Below, one piece after another: positions 50,787-59,600 of a DNA stretch of 64,000 nt. The stretch spans positions 1-64,000 of the forward strand of contig NZ_JAJISB010000036.1 of assembly GCF_021245735.1 (NCBI RefSeq). The letters are read 5' to 3'. The notes beneath the pieces are model-generated. The model made no database searches. It saw only the letters and a program-made list of their open reading frames with translations, and was not told where the DNA came from. Position numbers and translations under genes: made by a program. The first letter of the stretch is position 1. Each line of letters begins with the position of its first letter. Source of the DNA: Brevibacillus daliensis (GTDB lineage: Bacteria > Bacillota > Bacilli > Brevibacillales > Brevibacillaceae).

Positions 50787-52766
50787 TTATCTTTTACCTG
50801 ATCTATTCGGAGCTGAATTCCGGCTTGGACCAGTACCTTGACCACGTCTTGGAGCTTGACCTCTGCTTTGACCTTGGTATCCACCTTGACCGCCTTGACC
50901 TCTGCTTTGACCTTGATATCCACCTTGGCCGCCTTGACCTCTGCTTTGACCTTGATCTCCACCTTGGCCGCCTTGGCCTCTGCTTTGACCTTGATATCCA
51001 CCTTGGCCGCCTTGACCTCTGCTTTGACCTTGATATCCACCTTGGCCACCTTGACCTCTGCTTTGACCTTGGTATCCGCCTTGGCCGCCTTGACCTCTGC
51101 TTTGACCTTGATATCCACCTAGGCCGCCTTGACCTCTGCGTTGACCTTGATATCCACCTAGGCCGCCTTGACCTCTGCGTTGACCTTGATATCCACCTAG
51201 GCCGCCTTGACCTCTGCGTTGACCTTGATATCCACCTAGGCCGCCTTGACCTCTGCGTTGACCTTGATATCCACCTAGGCCGCCTTGACCTCTGCTTTGA
51301 CCTTGATATCCACCTTGGCCGCCTTGACCTCTGGCTTGATTACCTTCACCTTGACTTCGGTTTTGTCCTTGTGCTGGCTTTTTGCCCTTTGAAGCTTTGG
51401 CTGCCTTGGCAGCTTTTTTCGCTTCCTCACGCTTTTGGTTACGAGTATATTGTGTTTGCCACTCTTCCAACTCGCGTTTTAGTTTTTTCTTATAGCCAGG
51501 CTTAACTTTTTTATTCTTTGTCAATGCCTCTTTTAACGGTGCTTCTTTCTCCGCTTTTTCTTTCTGCTTTTGGACAGCTTTTTCTTTACGTAGCTCTGTA
51601 TAGTGTACTTCACGTTCCCCAGAACGAGCTTTGCGACCTGCATCCAGATGGCGCGTATGCATTAGCAATTTTTCCGTAATCTCCGCCTTCGTCCCTTTGG
51701 CAAAACGAGCCATTGTGCTCTTTTGACGAGGAGTAATGAAAGAGATTGCGTTTCCTTGCTGATTAGCACGACCTGTACGTCCCACGCGGTGGATATAGCT
51801 TTCCACATCACTTGGGATGTCGTAGTTGAAAACATGCGTTACCCCTTCAACATCTAGTCCACGCGCAGCAATATCAGTAGCAACTAACAACTGGAACTTC
51901 ACTTTGCGGAAATCTTTCATCAATGTTTCCCGCTTGTTCTGAGACAAGTCACCATATAACGCTCTCGCCTCATAGCCTGCTTCTTGCAAGCGAGCAGTCA
52001 GGATTTTAACACGCTGCTGGGTATTGGCAAAAATAATCCCCAGGAATGGTTTTGCCACTTCAATCAAATCGAGAAGAGCATCCATTTTATCCGATTGGTT
52101 AATCACATAATATTCCTGTGTGATATTTTCAACGGTTTTTTGCTTGGATTCGATCTTAATGTGTGGAGGCTGTTTCATGAATCGTTGTGCCAACTTTTTA
52201 ACTAGGTCAGGCATAGTTGCAGAGAAGAGCAACACCTGTCTGCTACTTGGTGTAGACACAATAATTTTTTCCACGTCTTCTAAAAAGCCCATCTCCAGCA
52301 TTTTATCCGCTTCATCCAATACAAGCGTATGAATGCGTCCAAAATGGAGAGTCTCACGACGCATATGATCCAGAACACGACCTGGTGTACCCACCACAAT
52401 CTGTACGTTCTCCTTCAGTTTGTTCATCTGACGCTCAATATCTGTACCGCCATGCAGTGATAACACATTAATATTCAAATGTTTACCCAGTTTCTGAATC
52501 TCTGCTGCGATTTGGATAGAGAGTTCACGTGTCGGAGTTAAAATAAGAACTTGAATGTCCTTTTTGTCCTTTTGCAGTTTTTCCAAAGTTGGCAGGACAA
52601 AAGCTGCGGTTTTACCAGTACCCGTCTGGGCCTGTCCAATCACATCTTTTCCTTCCATAATCAATGGAATAGCTACTTCCTGAATCGGTGTTGGTTCTTT
52701 ATAGAACAAATCGGAAATACCTTGCATGATTTCCGGTCGAAAACGAAATTGTTCAAATGTAGTCAT
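50787..52766 (-). CDS. DEAD-box RNA helicase with Gly/Gln/Arg tandem-repeat tail
   Basis: 659 residues. The helicase core carries the Q motif (about 20-30), AQTGTGKT (46-53), PTREL (78-82), DEAD (151-154), SAT and HRVGRTGR. A charged linker (Lys/Glu rich, about 370-465) follows, then a tail of 12 tandem 13-residue RGQGG(Q/L)GGYQGQ(S/R) units. Such RGG-like tails bind RNA and favour phase separation in other helicases. Likely role in ribosome assembly or cold adaptation, like CshA/CshB. ATG after AGGAAG; the upstream 26 codons are not supported. Confidence 0.9.
   Translation of the reverse strand: MTTFEQFRFRPEIMQGISDLFYKEPTPIQEVAIPLIMEGKDVIGQAQTGTGKTAAFVLPTLEKLQKDKKDIQVLILTPTRELSIQIAAEIQKLGKHLNINVLSLHGGTDIERQMNKLKENVQIVVGTPGRVLDHMRRETLHFGRIHTLVLDEADKMLEMGFLEDVEKIIVSTPSSRQVLLFSATMPDLVKKLAQRFMKQPPHIKIESKQKTVENITQEYYVINQSDKMDALLDLIEVAKPFLGIIFANTQQRVKILTARLQEAGYEARALYGDLSQNKRETLMKDFRKVKFQLLVATDIAARGLDVEGVTHVFNYDIPSDVESYIHRVGRTGRANQQGNAISFITPRQKSTMARFAKGTKAEITEKLLMHTRHLDAGRKARSGEREVHYTELRKEKAVQKQKEKAEKEAPLKEALTKNKKVKPGYKKKLKRELEEWQTQYTRNQKREEAKKAAKAAKASKGKKPAQGQNRSQGEGNQARGQGGQGGYQGQSRGQGGLGGYQGQRRGQGGLGGYQGQRRGQGGLGGYQGQRRGQGGLGGYQGQRRGQGGLGGYQGQSRGQGGQGGYQGQSRGQGGQGGYQGQSRGQGGQGGYQGQSRGQGGQGGDQGQSRGQGGQGGYQGQSRGQGGQGGYQGQSRGQAPRRGQGTGPSRNSAPNRSGKR
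50865..51332 (-). repeat. 12-copy, 39-bp in-frame tandem repeat in the helicase tail
   Basis: Each unit encodes 13 residues (RGQGGxGGYQGQx). Reading in the coding direction, units 2-5 are an L...R subtype, unit 6 is L...S, units 1 and 7-12 are Q...S, and unit 10 has Asp for Tyr. Near identity at the DNA level points to recent duplication or homogenisation; unit gain or loss stays in frame. Confidence 0.93.
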
Positions 52767-52863
52767 ATATTCACTTCCTGTAAACTTATCGTCCTTCTTG
52801 ACAAACACTTTCTTTATAGTATATAAGTATTTCCTAAAACACAAGAAAGATATAGTACAGATG

Positions 52864-54318
52864 CTATTCCTTTGCTAATTCATATATTGCCTGAGCATAG
52901 AGTGTAGTAGCTCTCAGTAAGTCTTCGAGTAACAAATATTCGTCACGCTGATGTGCTGTATCTTCCCTGCCAGGGAAGAGTGGGCCGAATGCTACTCCCA
53001 CATCTAAAGCGCGCCCGTATGTTCCTCCACCAATTGCTACTAATGTTGCTTCTTCGCCTGTTTGCTCTGTATATACCCGTTGTAGCGTAGTAACCAACTG
53101 ATGATTAGGATCGACACGATGAGGTCGTTGATGTTTTTGCATCTCCATCTCGTATCCGTGTGCAATAGCGATTCCTCGTACACGAGGCTCCCAGAATTCG
53201 AATTCGGCTGAGTGTGGGTACCGAATGTTCAAGTATATTTCTGCTATTCCATCCGCCTGATAAGTAAGAATACCAGGATTAACAGTAAGATCGCCCATTT
53301 CCAAATTGGTTTGTGCAATCGTTAACGCTTTTCCGTCGTGTTGCTCATATAGATATTTTTCCAGAAACGCTACAAAAGCTGCTCCACGTTCATCAAGCGA
53401 ATAACCTGACAGGAAATGTGCAAGATGTGTTCCAGCATTTAATCCCTTAGCAGGGTCCATCCCATGTACCGATATTCCTTGCATAGTGAGAACAAGTCCA
53501 TTTTCAGTCTTGACCACGTCCCCACGGTTTCCTCCATCTATTAAAAAGTTACGAAATGCCTCATCGATGGATTCGGCTTGCTCTGGAGCACAAACAAGCT
53601 CTGCCCGAGCGAGATCTGGAACCATATTTACTCGTAGACCAGAATGGAAGGAACGCAAGAAAGCAACCTTCCCTACCTGCTTACTCGCAGCTAACCGAGC
53701 ATCCTGTCTGGTGTTAAAACCGTCTGGTGTTTGTGTTAACGCCACAACTGTTAAGCCTTTTTCAGCAAAAATGATGGGAAAATCAGCGTCTGGTGTAAAG
53801 CCCATTGTTGGCATTTCTTCATGTTCAAAATAGTGTTGAACACACTGCCAGCCTGATTCCTCATCCGTACCAAAAATTAATCGAACCCGTTTTCCAAGAG
53901 GTAATCCTGATTCCTTAACAATCTTGGCAGCAAAAATAGCCGCCATAGCTGGTCCTTTATCATCAAGTGCACCACGAGCAATGATTTTGCCCTCGATGAT
54001 TTCTGCTGCGAATGGAGGCACGTTCCACCCATCTCCTGGGGGCACGACATCCACGTGACTAAGTACACCTACCAGTTCCTCGCCTTGACCAAATTCACCG
54101 TGTCCGGCATACCCATCCAGATTCTTCGTAGTCATTCCCAGCTTTTCACATTGATGTAAGGCAAACTCCAAGGCTTGACGAATTCCTTCACCAAATGGTG
54201 CTCCTGACTGTATCGTTTCTGGATCATACACACTGTTAATACGAAGAAACTGCTGAGTTTCCTGCAGCAGTTCCTCTTTATGTTTTTCTACCTCTTCTTT
54301 CCAATTAATTACGCTCAT
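52864..54318 (-). CDS. pepV: Dipeptidase PepV (M20 family)
   Basis: 484 residues. Zinc ligands and catalytic acids match PepV: SHVDVVP (His88, Asp90), DDKGP (Asp120 with Asp119), DEES (Glu153-Glu154) and GGTYGRA near the C-terminus. It cleaves beta-Ala-His-type and other dipeptides in the cytosol. The ATG lies 14 bases inside the end of the upstream alarmone synthetase gene, so the two are translationally coupled. Confidence 0.93.
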   Translation of the reverse strand: MSVINWKEEVEKHKEELLQETQQFLRINSVYDPETIQSGAPFGEGIRQALEFALHQCEKLGMTTKNLDGYAGHGEFGQGEELVGVLSHVDVVPPGDGWNVPPFAAEIIEGKIIARGALDDKGPAMAAIFAAKIVKESGLPLGKRVRLIFGTDEESGWQCVQHYFEHEEMPTMGFTPDADFPIIFAEKGLTVVALTQTPDGFNTRQDARLAASKQVGKVAFLRSFHSGLRVNMVPDLARAELVCAPEQAESIDEAFRNFLIDGGNRGDVVKTENGLVLTMQGISVHGMDPAKGLNAGTHLAHFLSGYSLDERGAAFVAFLEKYLYEQHDGKALTIAQTNLEMGDLTVNPGILTYQADGIAEIYLNIRYPHSAEFEFWEPRVRGIAIAHGYEMEMQKHQRPHRVDPNHQLVTTLQRVYTEQTGEEATLVAIGGGTYGRALDVGVAFGPLFPGREDTAHQRDEYLLLEDLLRATTLYAQAIYELAKE

Positions 54319-55066
54319 CCCGTTCCTCCTCTTTCACCTGTTGCAATGCTCGACTATGCTCATGTTCAAAAAAACTAGATTCTGTCCCCACATCAACATC
54401 AAGTTCTAATTCCACTATGCTTAATAACGGGTCGATCGGTGATTCTTTCTTACGTGTGAACTCCACTTGCGCTTCTTTAATTTCATCACGTATTTTATTC
54501 ATCTCATTATCTAAAGTATACGATGCTTTCGCAGACTCAATCAGACGTTGTTTAATCTCTTCTGGAATGATGCCCTCATACTTATAATTGAGAGAATGCT
54601 CGATAGTTGCCCAAAAATTCATCCCGAGCGTCCTGATCTGTATTTCAACCGGTATGGTCTTAGGTCCATCTACAGTCATAATCGGATACTCGACAGCTAT
54701 GTGGAAACCTCGATACCCTGTCTCCTTTGGTTGGCTGACGTAATCCTTCTCCAGATAAATCTTCATATCTTGTCGGTTTCTGAGCATTTCAACTACAACC
54801 GAGATATCATCGATGAACTGACAGATAATGCGTAAACCAGCAATGTCACGTATCTCCCAGGCAATGTTTTCATTAATGGGAAAATGAAGACGACTCGCCT
54901 TGTTATATATGCTGTTAATTGATTTTACCCGTCCCGTCACGAATTCAATCGGAGAATGATTCGTACGCTTCCTATATTCAATTCTTGAATTCTTCAATTT
55001 GACTTTTAACTCTTCTACTGCTTGTTCATATGGCAATAGGTACAAGTCCCAATCCATCTTTTGCAC
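54305..55066 (-). CDS. relQ: Small alarmone synthetase (RelQ/YjbM type)
   Basis: 253 residues with a RelA/SpoT synthetase domain and no hydrolase domain: RVKSINSIYNK (46-56), DIAGLRI (74-80), GYRGFH (117-122), EIQIRT (141-146) and EHSLNYKYEG. It makes (p)ppGpp from GTP/GDP and ATP without hydrolysing it. YjbM and YwaC are about 210 residues; this one has a longer acidic tail. GTG start 7 bases after GGAGGG. Assignment to RelQ rather than RelP is tentative. It overlaps pepV downstream, which may simply be operon packing. Confidence 0.88.
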   Translation of the reverse strand: MQKMDWDLYLLPYEQAVEELKVKLKNSRIEYRKRTNHSPIEFVTGRVKSINSIYNKASRLHFPINENIAWEIRDIAGLRIICQFIDDISVVVEMLRNRQDMKIYLEKDYVSQPKETGYRGFHIAVEYPIMTVDGPKTIPVEIQIRTLGMNFWATIEHSLNYKYEGIIPEEIKQRLIESAKASYTLDNEMNKIRDEIKEAQVEFTRKKESPIDPLLSIVELELDVDVGTESSFFEHEHSRALQQVKEEERDERN

Positions 55067-55188
55067 ACTAATTCCCTCCGACTTGGATTCCTTGTCCTTA
55101 TAATTATTTTACACCAACATCTGGATATCCTGCTTGAGACTACCTTTGTGATGGTTGAACCGTTGAGAAAAACCTAGCTTTCCTCCAA

Positions 55189-55415
55189 CCATTGTGGAGA
55201 AAACCAGCTTCTCTTTTCACCCTTCGCTAAAAGTCTTCGCCCCGCAAGGGGCTGTACTGTCCGCTCCGCATTATTTATCGGGGAAGCTCAAAACGATGTC
55301 TTCACTGTAAGACTTGCTTGGTCTCGCTTCTTTATCCCGATAAATAATGCTCCGCTGGGGCGGGCTTCGCCAAGACGCTCAGTATGAAAAGAGAAGCTGG
55401 TTTTTCATGCTGTTG
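55189..55415 (+). repeat. Repeat A, copy 4 (core 55200-55404)
   Basis: 205-bp A element with both 20-bp terminal inverted repeats intact (AAAACCAGCTTCTCTTTTCA at 55200; inverse ending 55404). Internal CCGCATTATTTATCGG pairs with CCGATAAATAATGCTCCG. A fragment resembling the A left end lies just upstream near 55170-55180 (AAAACCTAGCTTTCCTC). Confidence 0.9.
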
Positions 55416-55447
55416 TTTCTTATTCTGTCTTTCCACTGAGGCCCTTT

Positions 55448-55742
55448 GCAGAAGAAGCACATTTTTTATTTAGAACTATTTAAGGTCCTACCTAGCTACA
55501 CAATAAAGAGTGCGGATTAAAAAGTGCAACCCATGAGATACTTCGTAGCATCGCACCCTTTTGCACTTTCCGCACTCTTTGCCCAGTAGCGGACAGTTTT
55601 AGCTCCCTTGCGGGACCTTAACGAGTTTACAGATTAGAAAACTTGGCTTTACCAAGCCTTGGCGCAGGCAAAGCCTTAGTTGTACTTATGCAGATAGGAA
55701 TTTTTATAAATTCCTATCTGTCAAAAAATGTGCTTCTTCTGC
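55448..55742 (+). repeat. Repeat B, copy 4, interrupted by repeat C
   Basis: Termini GCAGAAGAAGCACATTTTTT and the inverse. Total length 295 bp, which equals the 207 bp of the intact B copies plus 88 bp. The extra segment (55634-55721) is repeat C, in the right arm just before the right terminal repeat. Confidence 0.93.
55634..55721 (+). repeat. Repeat C, copy 4, inserted inside repeat B
   Basis: 88 bp: TTAGAAAACTTGGCTTTACC, a GGCGCAGGCAAAGCC arm, GTTGTACTTATG, then the perfect hairpin CAGATAGGAATTT-TTAT-AAATTCCTATCTG. Comparison with B copies 1-3 (CACAGACAAAAAATG uninterrupted) gives the exact insertion point. No clear target duplication. Confidence 0.92.
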
Positions 55743-55779
55743 ATACCCACTACAGTAGTACCTACCTTCTTATATAGTC

Positions 55780-55821
55780 AAAAACGGGAAGAGTCCAGAC
55801 AAGTCTGGCACATTCTTCCCG
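55780..55821 (-). terminator. Terminator of the GNAT gene at 55835
   Basis: CGGGAAGA/TCTTCCCG outer stem with inner CCAGAC/GTCTGG, then GTTTTTGAC on the minus strand. Confidence 0.8.
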
Positions 55822-55834
55822 CTCTCCTGTTATA

Positions 55835-56323
55835 TTATTCCTGAATATCTTGCTGTGTATAACGTATCATGGCGATTTCATCGCACATCGGAAGTTTTGA
55901 ACAATTTATGCAATCTTTCCACACTTTTTGTGGCAAAGTTTCTTTTTGTACAATGTGAAAATTACATTTATGAAAAAAATCAACCTGATACGTAAGGGAC
56001 AGCACCCGCTGAATGCCTAAATTGGTAGCTTGCTCCACTAGTGCTATCACAATCTTTTTACCTATACCAAGGCCTTGAGCACGTTCAGCTATAGCTAGTG
56101 AACGTATTTCAGCAAGGTCTTCCCAGAGGATATGCAGACCTCCCATGCCGATAACCCCTTGACCGTCATACGCTACGATAAATGATTGCAGATGCTCGCA
56201 GATTGACAGTTTCGTCCGTGGTAGCATCAGCCCTTTGGCAGCATTAAAATTAATAATTTCTAACATTTGATCCACATCTTGTATGGTTGCCTGGCGAACG
56301 ACCAGCGTACCTGTCATACCCAC
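55835..56323 (-). CDS. GNAT N-acetyltransferase, ArgA-like short form
   Basis: 162 residues of a stand-alone GNAT domain: acetyl-CoA loop RAQGLGIGKK (81-90) and the C-terminal KETLPQKVWKDCINCSKLP with Cys138, Cys141 and Cys147. That C-terminal signature is typical of short N-acetylglutamate-synthase-like proteins (first step of arginine synthesis) and their relatives in Firmicutes. No arg genes are adjacent, so a role in arginine synthesis is an inference. GTG start after GGGGGAA. Confidence 0.85.
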   Translation of the reverse strand: MGMTGTLVVRQATIQDVDQMLEIINFNAAKGLMLPRTKLSICEHLQSFIVAYDGQGVIGMGGLHILWEDLAEIRSLAIAERAQGLGIGKKIVIALVEQATNLGIQRVLSLTYQVDFFHKCNFHIVQKETLPQKVWKDCINCSKLPMCDEIAMIRYTQQDIQE

Positions 56324-56506
56324 GAAAACATTCCCCCACTCATGTTGAATACTCTATAAATGTATAATAATTCATATTTACAAATAAATATACAATCAAA
56401 TGCCTTTTTTTGCAAAGTCTTTTTTGGGGTAAATTGCCTTCTTCTGCAAGTTTTACACAGAAAAAAAACATTCCTATGTTATACTGCTGATTAGGAGGTG
56501 TTCCGT

Positions 56507-57118
56507 GTGACGACTCGGAGAGAACGAAAAAAAAGAGAGACCAAGCAGCGTATCTTCAATGCCGCCATTAAGCTATTTAAAGAACATGGTTTTGAAGCAA
56601 CGACAATTGATATGATCTCTGAAGAAGCAGATGTAGCGCGCGGGACAATTTTTCTACACTTCACTTCAAAAGAAGCGATTCTTGCCAATTGGGGCTATGA
56701 ACGATTACAAGAAGTTGAGGATCGTCGCGAAGAATGGGATTACGGTAATAGTTGCAAACAGAAGGTCCTGCGTATTTATAAAATTCTGAATGAAGTTAAC
56801 ATCCAAAACTACGATTTTCTTAAGGTTTTAATCGAGTCATCGATGAAGCATCGTAAGGTTTTGGAGTCGGAGAAGAAAAACATGTACTTCGAACTACGTG
56901 AGATCTTCTCTGATCTGATTGAAGATGCCCAGGAAAAAGGACGATTGAATAACAAATTCAATCCGCTGATTGCAGCAAACATGCTGGAAAACATCTACTA
57001 CAATGCGCTTTATGATTGGGTCCGTAACGACGGCGGTTGGCCATTGGAAGAAATTATGGAACAAAAGGTATCCATTGTCTTTGAAGGACTGGATAATGGC
57101 AACGATTCGCAACCTTAG
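56507..57118 (+). CDS. TetR-family regulator (YhgD-like)
   Basis: 203 residues: an N-terminal TetR helix-turn-helix (RIFNAAIKLFKEHGFEATTI, DVARGTIFLHFTSKEAIL) and a helical ligand-binding domain. It lies upstream of a YhgE/Pip-type membrane protein in the same direction, which is the Bacillus yhgD-yhgE arrangement, so it likely represses that gene. GTG start 8 bases after TAGGAGG; three codons upstream another GTG overlaps the site. Confidence 0.88.
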   Translation: MTTRRERKKRETKQRIFNAAIKLFKEHGFEATTIDMISEEADVARGTIFLHFTSKEAILANWGYERLQEVEDRREEWDYGNSCKQKVLRIYKILNEVNIQNYDFLKVLIESSMKHRKVLESEKKNMYFELREIFSDLIEDAQEKGRLNNKFNPLIAANMLENIYYNALYDWVRNDGGWPLEEIMEQKVSIVFEGLDNGNDSQP

Positions 57119-57136
57119 TATACTAACACATCGATG

Positions 57137-57181
57137 AAAGAAGCCCTTGGCGAATTTTCTCCACGGGGCTTCTTTATTTGT
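57137..57181 (+). terminator. Terminator of the TetR gene
   Basis: AAAGAAGCCC (57137-57146) with GGGCTTCTTT (57166-57175), then ATTTGT. It separates the TetR gene from yhgE, so the latter probably has its own promoter. Confidence 0.75.
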
Positions 57182-57442
57182 CTACTTATCTATTTTCTAC
57201 ATGGGTAAACCAAATACCAGAGTAACGAGTATGTGTTTGATATTTTTTATTCACTATTATTTAATTTTGGCATAGAATATATTTTTGGTACAGATTAATC
57301 TAAAAAATCTTTTCCCAAAAATAGGGGACAATAAGGAAACCTTCTTTTGATAGCTCTTCGAAGAAGCTGGTATTTCATTAGAAGATGTTCATTATAAGAA
57401 AAGGAAGATCGCCAACCCAATGATATGGATAGGAGTCTTGGT
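57182..57442. promoter_or_regulatory. Intergenic region upstream of the YhgE-like gene
   Basis: 261 bases, AT-rich, presumably holding the yhgE promoter and a TetR operator. I do not see a clear palindrome to nominate. Near 57365, GAAGCTGGTATTTCAT resembles the right end of repeat A and may be a remnant. Confidence 0.35.
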
Positions 57443-59590
57443 ATGAAGAATATCATTCAGATATACATAAGAGATGTAAAAAGAATCGCATCAAATTGGG
57501 TAGCTGCTGTCATAATCGGGGGACTGGTATTTTTACCTTCCCTATATGCTTGGTTTAATATTGAAGCTTCATGGGACCCTTACAGCCAGACAAGCGGTAT
57601 AAAAGTAGCTGTTACCAATCTTGATCATGGTACCACGATACGTGGTACCATGCTTAATCTCGGAGAAGAAATCATTGCATCTCTGAAAGAGAATAAACAG
57701 ATCGGCTGGCAGTTCGTAGATGAGAAAGAGGCTCTGAGAGGGGTTCAACACGGGGATTATTATGCTACCATTACCATTCCAGCCAACTTTTCTGAAAAAA
57801 TTGGAAGTGTATTATCCAAAGATCCGCAAAAGGCTGAAATTATTTATAACGTAAATGAAAAAATTAATGCGATCTCTCCCAAAATCACTTCCAAGGGAGC
57901 ATCTTCCATTATCGGGCAGGTAAATGAGAATTTCATTAAAACAGCCAATGGAACGATTTTTCGTATCTTCAACGAGATTGGAATTCAATTGGAAAGCGAG
58001 CTGCCTTCCATTATAAAATTGATTGATTTTATTTTTAAACTAGAGGCTGCCTTCCCTGAGATTAAGCATGTGGTAGGAACAGCAGAACAAGATATGGCGA
58101 AAGTGGATGCGATTCTTCTAAAAGCAGAAAAGGATCTTCCCGTCATTACTCAGCTTGCTACGGATGCAGAAGAATTAACCAAGAACGTAGGGGAATTTCT
58201 TACTCACAGTGAAGATGCCATCGGGATGCTTTCTCCTTACATTAAGGAAAATCTTTTATTAGTTCAACAAACGGCTGTTTCAATAGAAAAGCTCCTTGGA
58301 ATTTTAAAAGATGTTAGTTTTATACCCAAAGTGGCAGAAAAAGAGTTGAAACGAATCGAAGGAAAACTGGATACTGCTGAACATATCACAGATCGGTTAT
58401 TATCTGTTTTTCGACCGCTTTCCAATTTGACAGGTGGCCGTCTTCATTTTGTTACTGATAAGCTCGAACGGATTCAAGACAAGTTTAACAATCAAATCTC
58501 TATGCTAAAACAGATTCGAGAAGCGATTAATCGTGGAGAGAAACCAGCAGAACAGATTGTTAACAATCTGACTCAGCTTGCAAGAGATACATCACAAGCG
58601 ATTGATGATTTACTTTTTAACTATGATACACAGATTGAACCGATTATCATCCAAGGAATCGAAAAGGCAAAGCAAGGAATGACTAGTACTCAAGGTGTCT
58701 TGCAAGATGCCATCGCCAGTCTGCCAGATGTTAATAAAATCCTTCAAGATGCCAAAAGCGGCTTAGCACTCGGCAGTAAAGAGCTGTTGAATGCAAAACA
58801 AAATTTGCCGGAAGTAGAAAAAAAAGTGAAGAAACTGGCTAATTACATTCGCAAGTTAGAAAAGGAAGGAAATCTGGATGAACTGATTTCACTGCTAAAA
58901 TTGAATGCAGAAAAAGAGAGTCAATTCTTTGCAGAGCCTGTTGTACTAAAAGAAAATCGACTATTCCCTATTCCCAACTACGGCTCAGCCATGTCTCCTT
59001 TTTTTACTACCCTTTCACTTTGGGTAGGTGCATTACTGCTAGTTTCTTTACTGAGTGTGGAGATTCATGAACCTGGTCTAACGTATAAGAGCTACGAGGT
59101 ATATTTCGGCCGCTATTTCACCTTCCTGACACTAGCTGTGCTTCAATCGATTATGGTTACGCTTGGTGACATTTTTATATTGGGAGCCTATGTCGTGAAT
59201 ATCTTCTGGTTCGTCTTGTTTGGAATGATATTGAGTGCTGTCTTTATGCTGATTGTGTATACGCTTGTATCTGTATTTGGCAATGTAGGAAAAGCAATGT
59301 CGATTGTCCTGTTGGTGCTTCAGCTAGCAGGCTCAGGTGGGACGTTCCCTATTCAGGTTACCCCACCATTTTTCCAAGCCATCTATCCTTTCCTACCCTT
59401 TACGTATGGAATTAGCATGATGCGAGAGGCTGTCGGGGGAATCATCTGGGAAATTATCTATCGTGACCTCTTCATGATGGCAGTTTATGCAGGTATTGCT
59501 CTGGTTATTGGGTTGGCATTGAAAAATATCATTAATAGCTCAACCTCTGATTTAGTTAAAAAGGCAAAAGAAAGTAAGCTGATCCACTAA
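57443..59590 (+). CDS. YhgE/Pip domain membrane protein
   Basis: 715 residues. One N-terminal helix (ASNWVAAVIIGGLVFLPSLYAW) precedes a large extracellular region with the Pip motif segments (SWDPYSQTSGIKVAVTNLDHG; GDYYATITIPANFSEKIGSV) and long coiled-coil-like helices. At the C-terminus there are about five ABC-2-type helices (YFTFLTLAVLQSIMVTLGDI; FLPFTYGISMMREAVGGIIW). Relatives include phage infection protein Pip, YueB (phage SPP1 receptor) and YhgE. It may form an efflux-like channel and could serve as a phage receptor; that is a family inference. ATG 8 bases after AGGAG. Confidence 0.9.
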   Translation: MKNIIQIYIRDVKRIASNWVAAVIIGGLVFLPSLYAWFNIEASWDPYSQTSGIKVAVTNLDHGTTIRGTMLNLGEEIIASLKENKQIGWQFVDEKEALRGVQHGDYYATITIPANFSEKIGSVLSKDPQKAEIIYNVNEKINAISPKITSKGASSIIGQVNENFIKTANGTIFRIFNEIGIQLESELPSIIKLIDFIFKLEAAFPEIKHVVGTAEQDMAKVDAILLKAEKDLPVITQLATDAEELTKNVGEFLTHSEDAIGMLSPYIKENLLLVQQTAVSIEKLLGILKDVSFIPKVAEKELKRIEGKLDTAEHITDRLLSVFRPLSNLTGGRLHFVTDKLERIQDKFNNQISMLKQIREAINRGEKPAEQIVNNLTQLARDTSQAIDDLLFNYDTQIEPIIIQGIEKAKQGMTSTQGVLQDAIASLPDVNKILQDAKSGLALGSKELLNAKQNLPEVEKKVKKLANYIRKLEKEGNLDELISLLKLNAEKESQFFAEPVVLKENRLFPIPNYGSAMSPFFTTLSLWVGALLLVSLLSVEIHEPGLTYKSYEVYFGRYFTFLTLAVLQSIMVTLGDIFILGAYVVNIFWFVLFGMILSAVFMLIVYTLVSVFGNVGKAMSIVLLVLQLAGSGGTFPIQVTPPFFQAIYPFLPFTYGISMMREAVGGIIWEIIYRDLFMMAVYAGIALVIGLALKNIINSSTSDLVKKAKESKLIH

Positions 59591-59600
59591 TGACTCACAT

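Noticed and set aside
50865-51332. Possible CRISPR array (12 regular repeats)
   Set aside because: The 39-bp units abut with no spacers, lie in frame inside a helicase gene, and no cas genes are near.
50825-51505. 226-aa plus-strand ORF with LDLCFDLDIHLGRL-type repeats
   Set aside because: It is the antisense reading of the 39-bp repeats in the helicase gene; no ribosome site, and the repeat structure is explained by the helicase tail.
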